Source: Sistotremastrum niveocremeum HHB9708
Taxonomy: Eukaryota; Basidiomycota; Agaricomycetes; Sistotremastrales; Sistotremastraceae
NCBI GenBank assembly: GCA_001630475.1
Contig: KV419402.1
Location: 699,691 to 763,690 of the forward strand
Direction: 5' to 3'
Length of the DNA stretch: 64,000 bases
Positions within the stretch are counted from its first letter, which is position 1, and each line of letters begins with the position of its first letter. The position numbers and the translations under genes are program-made. Shown here piece by piece: positions 1 through 10,991 of this stretch. A model generated the notes under the pieces. The model was not told the DNA's origin. It saw nothing but the letters and a program-made list of their open reading frames with translations, and did no database searches.

Positions 1-2
1 CA

Positions 3-944
3 TCTCTTGAGGTGGATGAGAGCGAAATAGAAGACGATATCAGGGAGGCTGTATATGTTCTCAATACACCTCTCCTCCGCAAACTCGCCTTTTTCGGCAG
101 AACATCCAGTCTGTCACGCTTTCCTCTCGCAAACCTGACCGACATGACACTTGACGCAATGTCTTTGAGTGGGCTAGAAATCCTCAAGCTACTCTCTGCG
201 ACGCCGCGGCTGGAGTGCTTCGATATTGTCTATGGCGATGTCGTCTGTTCTGATGATACGATCCCCTTACCAAACGTATCGCTCCCGTTACTTCGAAGAC
301 TTGCCATAATTGAGTTATTGACGGACGAGGCAGACCGTTTACTGTACCATCTTGAGGTACCTCCATCTGCCCATCTGAAGCTATGGGTAAGTAATGACGG
401 ACATTCTACTACCATCGAAGATTTCATTGGTCGTCATATGGCCACGCACTATGGACTCAAGATCTTCGTCGAACCTCTTACATTCACATTGATGTCGAAG
501 TGTAAAGAGGACATCTCGTTCTGTACACTGCTTGATTCCGAGCCGGCGGTAGATTTCCTGGCCCTTTCCAAACATCCTACGAACCTCTCCCGGCTCGAGC
601 TGGCGATAGAACTCCCCCCTATAAAGGTTCTCATCGGAGCACTGCGTGCATAGGATCTTCTTACCCACATATGTGTCCGCGTCGACGAGGACGACTTCGA
701 AAGACTGTTAACAGCCTTAGAAGAAACCCCAGATATCGTCTGTCCGGCCTTGACTATCCTGGATTGCACCGGAACAAAATTTAGCACCATTCGCTTGTGT
801 TTCTTCCTCCGCTTTCGAAGAGATAAAGGTGTTCCTATGGAGGAGTTGAGGATCACAAGAGGATCTGCTGAAGGTGGCGTGGACGCTCTTTTACCGTTGG
901 TGGCGGAGTTTTTTGAAGTGGATGAAGTCATTGAAACGTACTAG
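3..944 (+). pseudogene. F-box/LRR-like paralogue, copy 1 (C-terminal part, in-frame stop)
   Basis: The frame is open from the window edge, so the F-box end lies outside. The protein aligns along its length with the two complete copies downstream (1311-3254 and 3981-5902), sharing the late block with LLTALEETPDIVCPALTILD and RFRRDKGVPMEELRITRG. A TAG at 651-653 sits where both paralogues have Trp (ALSLWS, ALSSWS), and the same frame then continues with clear homology to 944. A single TGG to TAG change explains it. No splice sites that would remove the stop were found. Family knowledge: such proteins recruit substrates to SCF ubiquitin ligases. Either a young pseudogene or a truncated protein. 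Confidence 0.72.
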
Positions 945-1122
945 GTGATGGTGTCTTTGAAATGCAGTCCAGAGGCGGTGTTTATATACTGTACAGTAGA
1001 TATGACTGTCTATATTGAGGGGTCCGAACATACTCATCATCTCTGATCATCAGCGAATCAGCGAATCAGCATGGATTCCAAAAATCCCAGAAATCTCCGT
1101 CGTTGCTCGTTGCGGTACTACC

Positions 1123-1151
1123 GCTTTCGGAAGCGGGATCCGGACGATCCC
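1123..1151 (+). promoter_or_regulatory. Conserved promoter block upstream of F-box copy 2
   Basis: About 190 bases before the start codon lies a G/C-rich block with core TCGGAAGCGGGATCCGGACG. A near copy occurs at 3821-3849 upstream of copy 3. The surrounding intergenic sequence (945-1310) is otherwise diverged and holds no gene I can see. Retained promoter element or leftover of the duplication unit. Confidence 0.4.
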
Positions 1152-1310
1152 CTTCAAGCTTCAACAGCTGCTTCAACTGAGGCTCTCAGCGCTGGCCTCG
1201 GTGCTCGGTGTGACTTCTTTTGCTTTTGATAGCGTGTCACCGAGAGCATTTACGCGTTAGACGCGTCGTTACATTCTGTCCAATTGCAAACACCTCTAGC
1301 AGTAGTCGTG

Positions 1311-3254
1311 ATGGACGCCGCGTCGAAAAATTTAAGCTTGGATGCCCTGTTCAACTTGAATGGGTTTGAGGCGAAGTTGACGGATGGACTGTGAGTGTTG
1401 TCCTACTAAATTCCAGGTATCGGAATATGTGGCTCACCAATGCATCACGCAGTGAGCAGCGTCTCCTCACTTGTCATACTTCTGCTGGGAAAATGAGCGC
1501 CATAGACCAAACCGAACAGAGTATAACGCGTATGGTCCCCATCTGTGAGTCCATTGATTTACTCACTACATCCCAGATCTTGTTACTGCAATAACCGAGA
1601 TGCAGAAAAAGACAGTTCCTGATCTGAGACGCAAGCGGAATATGCACGCCCCTGTAGGACGGCTGTGTGACGAACTCATTTCAAGGATCCTCGAATATTG
1701 TGTTCACGACGAATGTCAACACAAGAAGCTCTCATGGAATTATACTCGTGAAGACCATGATACTAAGGCCCACTATCGGTTATACGTTCCCTCAGCTTTC
1801 TCCATGTATGGCTGTCTCTTTCTCCCTCTGTTTCAAGCTAACCCATTGAGCTAACCGCAAACCTTAGCTGCACGAAATGGCGGTTCGTAGCGATCAACAC
1901 GCCCTCTTTATGGACAAAAGTCTCTCTCCCAGCAAATCAAGAGCTTTTCCAACTTTTCCGACATCGTAGCCGTAACATGCCTCTGGAGGTCATCCTCCGC
2001 TGTGCTGCCGAGACAGAGGACAGATCCATCACGAATGCGGATGATATTCGCGAAATCGCTCCTCGAATTTCAATCTTAAAAATAATGGCAGCCTCGGAGG
2101 CAGAACAACAAATGGATGTGGAGGAATTCTTGAAGACTCGTGTCGGTCAGCATGAACTCAGTTCCCTCTCAACACTTACAGTATTTGTGGAGACTTGGGA
2201 TGATGATGATTATGCATTCAATCTGAATGCACCTGCGATTCACACACTCATCGCATATAACTCACAACTATGCTGTCCATTTGTGCGTCTTGATTGTATC
2301 ATCAATCTGAGTTGCACTTCGTGGTCGGCGGCGGCCGCAGAGATCCTCGACTTTCTGAACGCGATGCCAAACTTGGAGAAATGTTCGATCTGGAACTATC
2401 CGGACGAAACTCCTACCGAGACGCCTGTCTCTGCACGCGAGGTGCACCTGCCAAAGCTAGAGAAACTTTGCATCCGAAATGTTGATGCAACGGAAGTAAT
2501 TCGTCTTTTCTCACATCTGATCTTATCCCTTCACCCAGAACTAGAGTTGAGAATGCTCGAAGTCTGGGGAGAGCCCCTGATAGAGGACTTCTTCCATTTT
2601 GTCGGACCTTATATGGCATCATGTAACTCCCTGGAAATCGCGCAGCCTGATGCCCTCAAACCGGACTCTTTTGAGACTGAGGTCGAAATACCATACCTCT
2701 ACAAAACTTATAGGGGGGAGGGCCTTCGTTTGACACTCCTGTCCGAAGTGGGACGTCGGTTTGAATTTGATTGGATTGATTGGTCTGTGCCAGCAGGAGA
2801 TTCCGGACTCCAAATGTTGGATATCCTGGCGTCTTACCCCTCAGTTTTAACCCGGCTTGACCTGGAACAGAAACTTCCTCCCGTGACCAACCTTATTAAA
2901 GCTCTCAGCTTATGGTCTCAAATCGCCCGTATACGGGTCCGGGTCGACGAACACGATTTTGAAAATTTATTGACAGCGCTCGAGGACATCCCGGACATTA
3001 TTTGTCCAGTGCTTAGCATCCTGGACTGTCGCGAGGTCAAGTTCAGCAGCGAACGGATGGAATCCTTTCTTGGATTCCGAAAGGATAAAGGAGTTCCGAT
3101 CCATGAACTTGTGATGACGAGAGGGTGTGTAGAGGGGCGCACAGATGATCTCGTTCGCCAGGTGTCCAAACTTTCGTTGGTGGAACCCGAAGGTTCTGAG
3201 GATGTCGAGGAGTCCGGGGAGCCTGAGCTCGATGATGAGGCTGGTGAGGTTTGA
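1311..3254 (+). CDS. F-box/LRR-like protein, tandem copy 2
   Basis: Exons 1311-1390, 1453-1544, 1577-1805 and 1868-3254 join to 595 codons plus stop with all phases consistent. The F-box is seen as PVGRLCDELISRILEYC, then after the third intron CTKWRFVAINTPSLWTKVSL, typical of agaricomycete F-box proteins. The remainder (about residues 180-570) is a leucine-rich fold with recurrent short repeats, ending in an acidic tail. Exon structure matches copy 3 exactly in order and phase. Introns are 62, 32 and 62 bp. The second is unusually short but is needed for frame. Likely an SCF substrate receptor; the target is unknown. Confidence 0.85.
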
Positions 3255-3980
3255 TCAATGATCAGGTGGTGGGTATCCTGATTCGACTCGAAACGAAGGA
3301 AATATCTTGTAGCATTCTAATTGTGTACCCGCGGGAGTAAAGCTATGGTGTATGTGAAGAGATTTGCGCAAGCCGGGTTCGTAGTCTATCAGGCAAACAA
3401 TACTTTAAAGTTTGATAATACTGTACAGTGACTATGTAACTGAATCTACAGGTTGGGATGTTTGGCCATTGGCATCCGATATCCGATACCTACTACTAGT
3501 ATCTCCGGATTCCGGTACCTTGGAAAAGTACATATGCAGAGTTATGACGCGGAGAGTATTTCGAGGGTATTTCGAGTTCACTACATACCGAAGTACACTC
3601 CTAACGTCGACACCTCGCCGAGAACAGCTGAGGCGACTTGTTTTTTTCAGCATCATGTACTATACGCAATTACCAGGCTTCAAATTTCTCGTTCAGAATA
3701 ATAGTTCGAGATGTCATGACTCAATAACTATGTAGAGAATAAGTCCGAGCATGTTTACAAGACTCACACCGTCAAATGTCAACCATGTCGTTTCAAAGTC
3801 GGCGATCGACGTTTCTGTGGCTTTCGGATGCGGAATCCGGACGCACCCCTCCTCTCTTGCGTACCGTCAATTTATCGCTTTCGATATCGCGTCAAGTGAC
3901 GCGACTCAGACCTTCAGTCAGACGTCACACGCGCCTCGAGATATTCTCCCAAATAGAAGATAGTTTTAGCCAGAGCCGCT
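3255..3980. other. Intergenic region between F-box copies 2 and 3
   Basis: No supported gene. It carries the second copy of the conserved promoter block (3821-3849, core TCGGATGCGGAATCCGGACG), about 160 bases before the start of copy 3. The rest is A/T-richer sequence without visible repeats. Confidence 0.5.
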
Positions 3981-5902
3981 ATGGATGTTGGGTCGAATGA
4001 TCCGAGCTGGGATGCCCTGCTCGGACCGTTTGAGAAAAGCTTGACGGACGAACTGTGAGTTTCGCCTACTCTATTGCGAAAATCGGGACGGCTATCTGAT
4101 GCTCAAATCCTACAGGGAGCAACGTATGAAAAAGTTCACTCATTCATCTGCGAAAATGAGTGCTCTTGAGGGTGCCGAACATAGTAAGCTGAAACTAAGC
4201 TGCTGAACTTGCCGCTGTCGCGACTTACGCCCTATCTTGAAGCCCTCATGCCTGCTCTAAGAGAAATGGAGACGAGAATACTGTCCCATATCAGACAAAA
4301 GCGAAATATGTCCACCCCGATAGGCCGGTTGTGTACTGAAATAATCCAAAAAATTCTACAATATTGTCAACAACAGCACGCCTGTTCATGCAATTATGAT
4401 TCAAAAGAGTATCGATTACGAGTCTCTCCAGCGTTCTCCGTGTAAGAGGTCTCTTACTTACATTAGCATAACTCACTGTGAACGCTAGATGTGCGACGTG
4501 GAGGCAGATAGCGATCAACACGCCTACTCTATGGTCAAGGATTTCACTTCCAACAAGTGGAAAACTTTTCAAACTTTTTCGAGATCGGAGCCGTTCTGTA
4601 CCCCTTGACGTTATCACTACGTGCTATGCCGATGATGACGGTGAGGTCATGGGGCATGGCGATGCCCTTCGTCAGATTATTCCTCGGATCTCAAGGTTGG
4701 AATTGGCGGACCCAGGGTTGTCTGCGGCGGACTTCTTCAAGGAAAACGTTTGTCAGAGAGAATTCAGCTCTCTCTTGATACTCGAGATATCAATCTTGGA
4801 CTGGGATGAGCAAGGTCTATATACCCTGAATGCACCTGTCATTCACACCCTCATCTACCATGGCCCTCCGTCCCTCCGTCCCCTGGTACATCCTCACCGT
4901 CTTGTGAATCTGAGTTATTCCCCAAGCCAGGCAACATCGTCGCAACTTCTTGGCATTCTTTCCGAAATGCCAAATTTGGAGCAATGCTCAATCCGAAATG
5001 AAGATGATTCGGAAAATTTAGGATTGCCGTCGTCCAACGTTGCACGTGCTAAGGTGCCGCTTCCGAGGCTCAAGAGACTTCACATCTCGAACCTTAGCTC
5101 GCACAAACTAATTCATCTACTTGAACACCTCGTTTTACCTCCTTGTGCAAGCGTAGAGCTAAGGGTCTTTGAGACGGGGCCCACTACCTCGGGGGACTTT
5201 TTTCGTTTTGCTGGTTCTTACATGGCATCATGCGACTCGTTAGAAATAACCAAATCTGAGGCCATCAGCCCGGAAAACTTTGAATATGACAGCAGACTCG
5301 CCAACGACTACCCACTCGGAGAAGGCCCTGGTATTTGCCTAAAACTTCGGTCCGAGACGAGGGGTCCAGTTAAACTGCATTGGATCTTCGACGAGGATGA
5401 TGATGATGACTCGATGTTCCCGCGCATTGAGTATCAATCCCTAGAAACTCTTGCCTCTTATCCCAATGACCTCATCTTCGTTGCCCTGAAATTCAACCTC
5501 CCCACCACGCGCGAGCTTATCGAGGCTCTTAGCTCATGGTCATGTCTATCTCACATATGCGTGCAGGTCTCGGAGGACGACTTTGAAAGATTCTTGACGG
5601 CGCTTGAGGACACGCCGGACATTATCTGTCCCGCCCTTACGATTCTGGATTGCTGCGGAATCAGGTTTAGCAGTGTGCGGATGGCGTCCTTCCTTGAATT
5701 CCGAAAGGATAGAGGTGTTCCAATTCATGAGATTATCATGACGAGAGGGTTCGCGGAGGGAGGTGTGGATGAGTTTATCCATCTAGTTCCGACAGTTTCG
5801 TTCATTGAACCTGAGGTCGAATCCGAAGCGAAGGAGGTTGACACTGCCAGTGGCTCTGAAGGTGAAGGTGAAGGTGACACTGACGAGGACGAGGACGACT
5901 AA
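3981..5902 (+). CDS. F-box/LRR-like protein, tandem copy 3
   Basis: Exons 3981-4054, 4116-4183, 4243-4441 and 4489-5902 give 584 codons plus stop. The N-terminus (MDVGSNDPSWDALLGPFEK) parallels copy 2. The F-box reads PIGRLCTEIIQKILQYC, followed by CATWRQIAINTPTLWSRISL. The long last exon holds the leucine-rich part and ends in an acidic tail with Glu/Asp repeats. It contains the Trp (ALSSWS) that is a stop in copy 1. Same strand and direction as copies 1 and 2, with 726 bases between copies 2 and 3, so tandem duplication is the simplest origin. Confidence 0.85.
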
Positions 5903-8440
5903 TCAGACAGCTGGTACCACATGTCGCAAAAATCAAAATTCCCTGATCAGGCACCGCCGGACCTGACAGCATTATCCTTAGCGACAAGGCGGTGTCAGTA
6001 GACCGAGGGCGCCCAATAAGGCTCGGATAAGGGGTATCAGATTTCTGGGAAAGGATACAGTCTATAAGGGATCTAGAGGGCCCGAAGCAGGAATTATCTG
6101 GCGGGATTGGGGGAAGCGAGTTGCCATGTCGGTTATATTAGATGCTTCGAAAGTGCTGATGGGGCCAGATGGGTCGTATCAGAGGACTTCGAGACCATTA
6201 TTGTCGACTGATAGACTGTATCATGTCAGCACAACATGTCCTCGGAATATAAAATTTCCAACAGTTTTGCATTGAAACTAAGATGCGGAACAGCTTCTGG
6301 ATAGTAGTGGCTATAGTTTGCGGTTCCAACTCGAGCCGGTGTGATCGCCAGACAATTCATACTAAAGATAATATAGGGCAAATAATTTGACAAATCTACG
6401 AAGGGTGATGTGATATATTGATGATGGTAGGGAAACTCTTGGACATTCAGCGCTGGGACGCAGTGGGAAATGAGGAGCACTGTCGAATTTTGCACAATTA
6501 TTATGAATCATGGCGAGAATGATTGTCCTACCGTCGATGGTTAATATCCGCAGCGGCGCAGCCTCATCTAGGTGCATCCTATGACCCTCGATTCAAGAGC
6601 CATCCCGTACTCTGTAAGCATTTCGCTCGTCCGAAACGTCATCACCGACATCCACCAATCTAGAAATCGTCGTTCTTGCATAGAGGGCAGTAGAACATTG
6701 ATTCCGACAAGTATCTGATCAAGAATGGCCTGTAGTCATCAATTCTGGGGACGCGATATAAAAAAATCAAGCCATGAGTCTGAATCTCGACTGAAGCAGT
6801 CGAGAAAGATATAGAAGGTGGAAGAGGGGGGATGGCATAATGCACGCATTGGCGCATCAGGCTAGTCTCGTGGTGGCTACCGGAAGAGCAACGGATTTGC
6901 ATATGACAATACGTTGACAGTTAAGACGTGCATTGTCGCAAGAGTGGAACCGTTATTGGAGACAAGTTGTAGCGCATTGAATCCAAATTTTGACCATGAT
7001 CTGGCCTCGAGGAGAATGAATGGCGAAGACAAGATGGACAGTTAGTTTCTCAAGCCTATCAGACGAAGTAGGCTCTTGAATGATGTACAACGTTAGACCG
7101 TTCCTCATACACGATGAACTTGAAACGCACGAAATTCGGAAAATCCATTACTCATTTCCTGATCTCGTCTCATATACATTCATTTGCTCTCATTCACAGC
7201 GTTCCTTGTTTATGGTACCCTGGATGTCGATGGAGAGAAGTGGTGGGAGGTGAAGGAGAGAACTAAGGACGGTCGGTTTTGGGGGAGAGCACACCTTTCG
7301 AAAGGAGATGGAACAGCGATAGAATGATGGAAGAGCGACGCAGGTCAGCATAACTATCAAAGATACGAATGTAGTACACGTACACCATGGATGTCATTGG
7401 ATGATACCTCTGAGTCCTCCATTCGGCGTGTTTGGTCTCGAGACCGCTGGTACCCATAAGTTCGAGATTTCTGATTTTTTTCGTCAAGACAGGGGACATT
7501 GCTGGGAAGAGGGTTACATGAAATAGGACCAGAAAAACCATAACAAGAACACTAGGGCTAGTTAGCTGTTGTTCCGAAACAACCCGAAGACGAGCGTGAT
7601 ATCGGCCATGCGATTTTCGCACTCCGCTCGGAACCTTCTCATCTGCAGGCTCGTCGATGTCATTGTCAACGATACCATCGGCTTGCAGAACTCGAAACGT
7701 CCAACGCTAACAACAATCTAGGCAACTGAGAAAAATCCACCTCCCATCCTCCATTCTCTGTATCCAAACCCTCAACTCGAAGTCTTCACGCGAACGCGTT
7801 CTCTGCCAGCATCGAAAAGACAAGAGCAGGAAAGTCACGCGTTCAAAGACGAGAGAAGCGATAGAAGACGCAGCGATGTTGTCTTCATGCTGGAATTATC
7901 TTGATGAAGCATTGGCTGGTATAAAAACGTGCGTTATCGTGCTTCTTTACCCCCTAGCTCAAAACTGACTAACATGGCTTTTGCCAGTCAATGTTTTAGC
8001 ATCGATATGTGTCTCTGTTCCTTGTCAAATCATTCCAAAACATCAACATATCATTACTGTCAACATTCCATGCTCATCGAACGCCGTTCAGTTATATGGA
8101 ACCTTATGGGTACATCAACGTTCGCAAGTTCGCAATGTCATATATACATTTATCGGTCGCAGACTGGGTTCTGGTGCGATATTGAAGCACTTTCTGAGGG
8201 ACCCGGATAATGGCTCCTAGTTCAGTGATAGTCAAGCGCTTTATATCTACTGCTCAAAAGCACAACATCGTCGCCTAGCTGACGCACAGCACTCTGCAGG
8301 CTACGGCGCCGCGCAGGCTATGCCTTGGCGCAGCAAGAGGCGGTGGCAAAGTTCCTCGGTGTTTCTCTCTCCCGGAGGTTGTCATATCTAAGATCCGAGC
8401 CCGTGAGTTCATCATCCATACCGGCTTCTCTTCAATACTG

Positions 8441-8512
8441 AGACTTCGTAACGCAGCGGTAAAGCGCAGATTTTCGCGCGAGCCGTCCCCAAGATCGAAC
8501 CATAGCGTAGCA
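8441..8512 (+). other. tRNA-like element with Pol III boxes (decayed tRNA or SINE head)
   Basis: TAACGCAGCGG at 8449-8459 resembles the tRNA box A, and AGATCGAACCA at 8492-8502 matches the box B minimum GWTCRANNC, with the normal spacing. A GCGC...GCGC pair brackets a possible anticodon loop. The acceptor and T-stem do not pair well, so it is not a working tRNA gene. T-rich sequence with TATATAAA follows. A SINE head or a tRNA pseudogene are equally possible. Confidence 0.35.
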
Positions 8513-9965
8513 TGTTAATCTTATATAAACATCTGTTAATAAACTCCGTTGAGCTCCTGCGTCTGTTGTGTGAGCAAGCCAATCAATGTCAACCGTGTAG
8601 TGAGTGAACACAACCAAGCGAGTGCTAATTTACTTAAGACTGTTCGTAGTCAGTTACATACGACCGTCATAGCAAGCCAAAAGAATAGCCTGATCAAATA
8701 CATAGAGGGTGTAAGAAGTCAATGCAATAGCAACAAAAGCTAAGAAGAGAATGGAAGGGCGCGTGAACAGGGAAATTCGATTTTTGATTCATTGTAATCG
8801 GAAATTTGAAGTATCCTTATCCGCATGGCAAGTGTCACTCTTCTCTCTGACTGGGTTGACAAGGCCAACCGTTGCACCTGATTGACTTGCTCAGAGTCTT
8901 GCAGTGTGCCTCCTCCGGCCGATCAGGCGCTTCGGATGCTCTAATCCAGGGGTATTCGGCTCTTCGGTGAGCTATATCTCCGGATATCAGGGTTGCCGAG
9001 TAACCGTATATGGCGCATCAGACTCTCTGGCTTCCCTTGTAGGCTGTGTCAGGTGCCGATCAGATCACTCGGAGTCTCCAATATACGAAATACGGCGTTG
9101 TGTTTTTATTATACAATTAAGAAGGGGCCTAAAATCTTATTGCCTGATACGGCCTTATTCGGCCTTATCCGAGGTTTTCGATTTTTGCGACACAGTTCAG
9201 TTTGGATGAGGAACCTCGTCTGTTCATATTGTATTTGTTCAGCTATGTTCAGGACTATAACTACACGACATTCCGTGATGACACGCTCGCAAGATGAAAA
9301 AGCGTGTGGTATCATGATCCCACGTCGATGCACTGCGACCAAGTGATAATGCGTGGAGAATCCGCAGGGGTCCCGAAAGGATGCGAGGCGTTCTGAATGT
9401 AACTTTGAAGGACCGAATTTCTGGCTACGAGGGGAATGGTTGTGATTTCGAAAAGCAGATCGGACTCGGAGGGGAGATAAAATTTCATAGTGGTTAGCAC
9501 GAGTCCGTCATGCTTTGTACACGTGGGTAAGAGCCTTGCGATCAGGAATTTGGGGGGATTGAGCAATTAGTGTAGGAGTCTGTGGACTTCGAATAATATT
9601 AGTGTCCTGAACGGGCGTTCATCGACTGTTGGATATGTGGCATGTGCTTTGGAGTGCTGTATACGCGTGCGCTGGCGCGGGGATCAGGCTATGAGGGATT
9701 GGAACGTGGTGAAGAGGGCGTAAGAGAGCTCTTTCAAGTTGCTGGACGATCAGGACCACAGGCTTGCATGGCGTGGTTGATGGTGTCGAGGAAGTCGTGG
9801 TTGAGGGCGTTAGAAGAGGTATGTCGTTGACTCGGTAGCCATGACATCGTGTCATACAAATGGGCCCGGTAACGCGATACCGATGTTAGGTCTGCGGATG
9901 ACTTGAGGGACGTGTTGGATTGTTGGTAGGTCTTGGGCGAAGAGGGACGAGGAAATGATGAGGGA

Positions 9966-10296
9966 GACGCGGTACGGGCTGGAGTGAGTCGAAGGTGTCG
10001 ATGTTGTAGGTTATTGTAAGGCGACAGCGCATCTCCACGTTGAACTCAACGAAGCGTTGAATGGTGGAATATGCTCGGAGGGAAGAGTACTTGCAGGAGC
10101 AGCTCATTATATTGTCGGTACATGTAAGGCTGGCCGAAAGGGATGGCATTGCGATATATATATGGTGGAAAGGACGGGGAAGACGCGCGGGGGTACGGGG
10201 TGAGTCGAAGTTGTCGTCGTCGATGTGAGTGAGGGATTCTATTACGAGGAAAATGGTGAGGCGGATGGAGTAAGGAGGAGCTCATTATATTTGAGC
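9966..10296. repeat. Diverged direct repeat, two units
   Basis: Unit one runs about 9966-10117 and unit two about 10182-10296. Both begin with a GACGCG...GGTACGGG...GTGAGTCGAAG block followed by GTCGATG, and both end with GGAG(C/G)AGCTCATTATATT. The inner parts differ in length by roughly 40 bases. No coding sense was found in either strand. Confidence 0.45.
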
Positions 10297-10392
10297 TTTG
10301 TAGAGCAAGCGGTTGAGTATGTGGCATCGGCGCGGGGACGGGATGGAGATATTCATAAGGCAGCGACGCATAAATCTTGTCGAAGGGATGGA

Positions 10393-10954
10393 TTATGCGC
10401 CTCTGAGATTATACTTGAGCCCCTCAAGTTTCCTAACTTCCTCCTCGCCCTCCCTCATCCACCTCAAACAAACTCCCTCAAATCCAAGCACAACCACCGT
10501 CTCACACGCAATCCACACCTCTTGTGACCCCCCTCCATTCCCTCCTCTAAACCAAACAACGACAGGAATCAAAAAACTGAGTAACTCGGGGATTCTCGGG
10601 TCTATAAGGGGTGGATTGGGGTGAACGATGAGACGGTGGATAGCGGGTGTGTGGAGGAATAGGGAGAGTGAGTAGAAGGGTGGTTTGAGGATGACTTGGA
10701 GGGTTATGGAGAGGAGGAGGAGGGAGAGGAGGAGACGGGTGTTTAGTTTTGTTGAGGAGTTGAGGGATTGAGAGACGGAGGAGAGGACTTGGTCTTGTTC
10801 TATTCCAATTAGTACTATTCAATCATTAGTACGAAAGTGTACCTTGTTCATCGAGAACAACTCGTTCGTCGTCGTCGAATTTGAATCCTCGTCGTTGCGT
10901 CGTCATCGTCAACATCCGATATCCGAACCCTCGACTTCTTCGTCCTTTGTCCAT
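10393..10954 (-). CDS. Small predicted membrane protein, two exons
   Basis: Exon 1 is 10843-10954 and exon 2 is 10393-10799, separated by a 43-bp GT...AG intron with a TACTAAT branch-like motif. Together they give 172 codons plus stop. An alternative start lies 13 or 16 codons in (MLTMTTQRRGFKFDDDERVV). The N-terminus is basic then acidic. Two hydrophobic segments follow (LLLSLLLLSITLQVIL and ELLSFLIPVVVWF), with a third weaker one (TVVVLGFEGVCL), and the end is charged (RWMREGEEEVRKLEG). I do not recognise the family. It lies head to head with the DnaJ-X gene, only 37 bases between start codons, so the two probably share a promoter. Confidence 0.7.
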
Positions 10955-10991
10955 CTTCTACACTCACCATTAACCACTACTATCAGAGAGC

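Larger units (their letters stand above)
5903..10392. other. Gene-poor region of about 4.5 kb
   Basis: No reading frame here has recognisable homology, codon consistency or a credible exon chain. The longest are short and conflict on both strands. One stretch on the minus strand around 7263-7700 stays open for about 140 codons and contains a hydrophobic run, but I could not give it a start or splice sites. The region holds a tRNA-like element near 8441-8512 and a diverged direct repeat near 9966-10296. It may be degraded mobile or duplicated DNA. Confidence 0.5.

Noticed and set aside
7263-7622. Minus-strand 119-codon frame with a hydrophobic stretch
   Set aside because: No homology, no promoter and no consistent exon chain could be built.
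8505-8640. Possible old solo LTR near a TATATAAA and AATAAA-like pair
   Set aside because: No matching second copy, no clear ends and no target duplication in the window; better explained as flank of the tRNA-like element.
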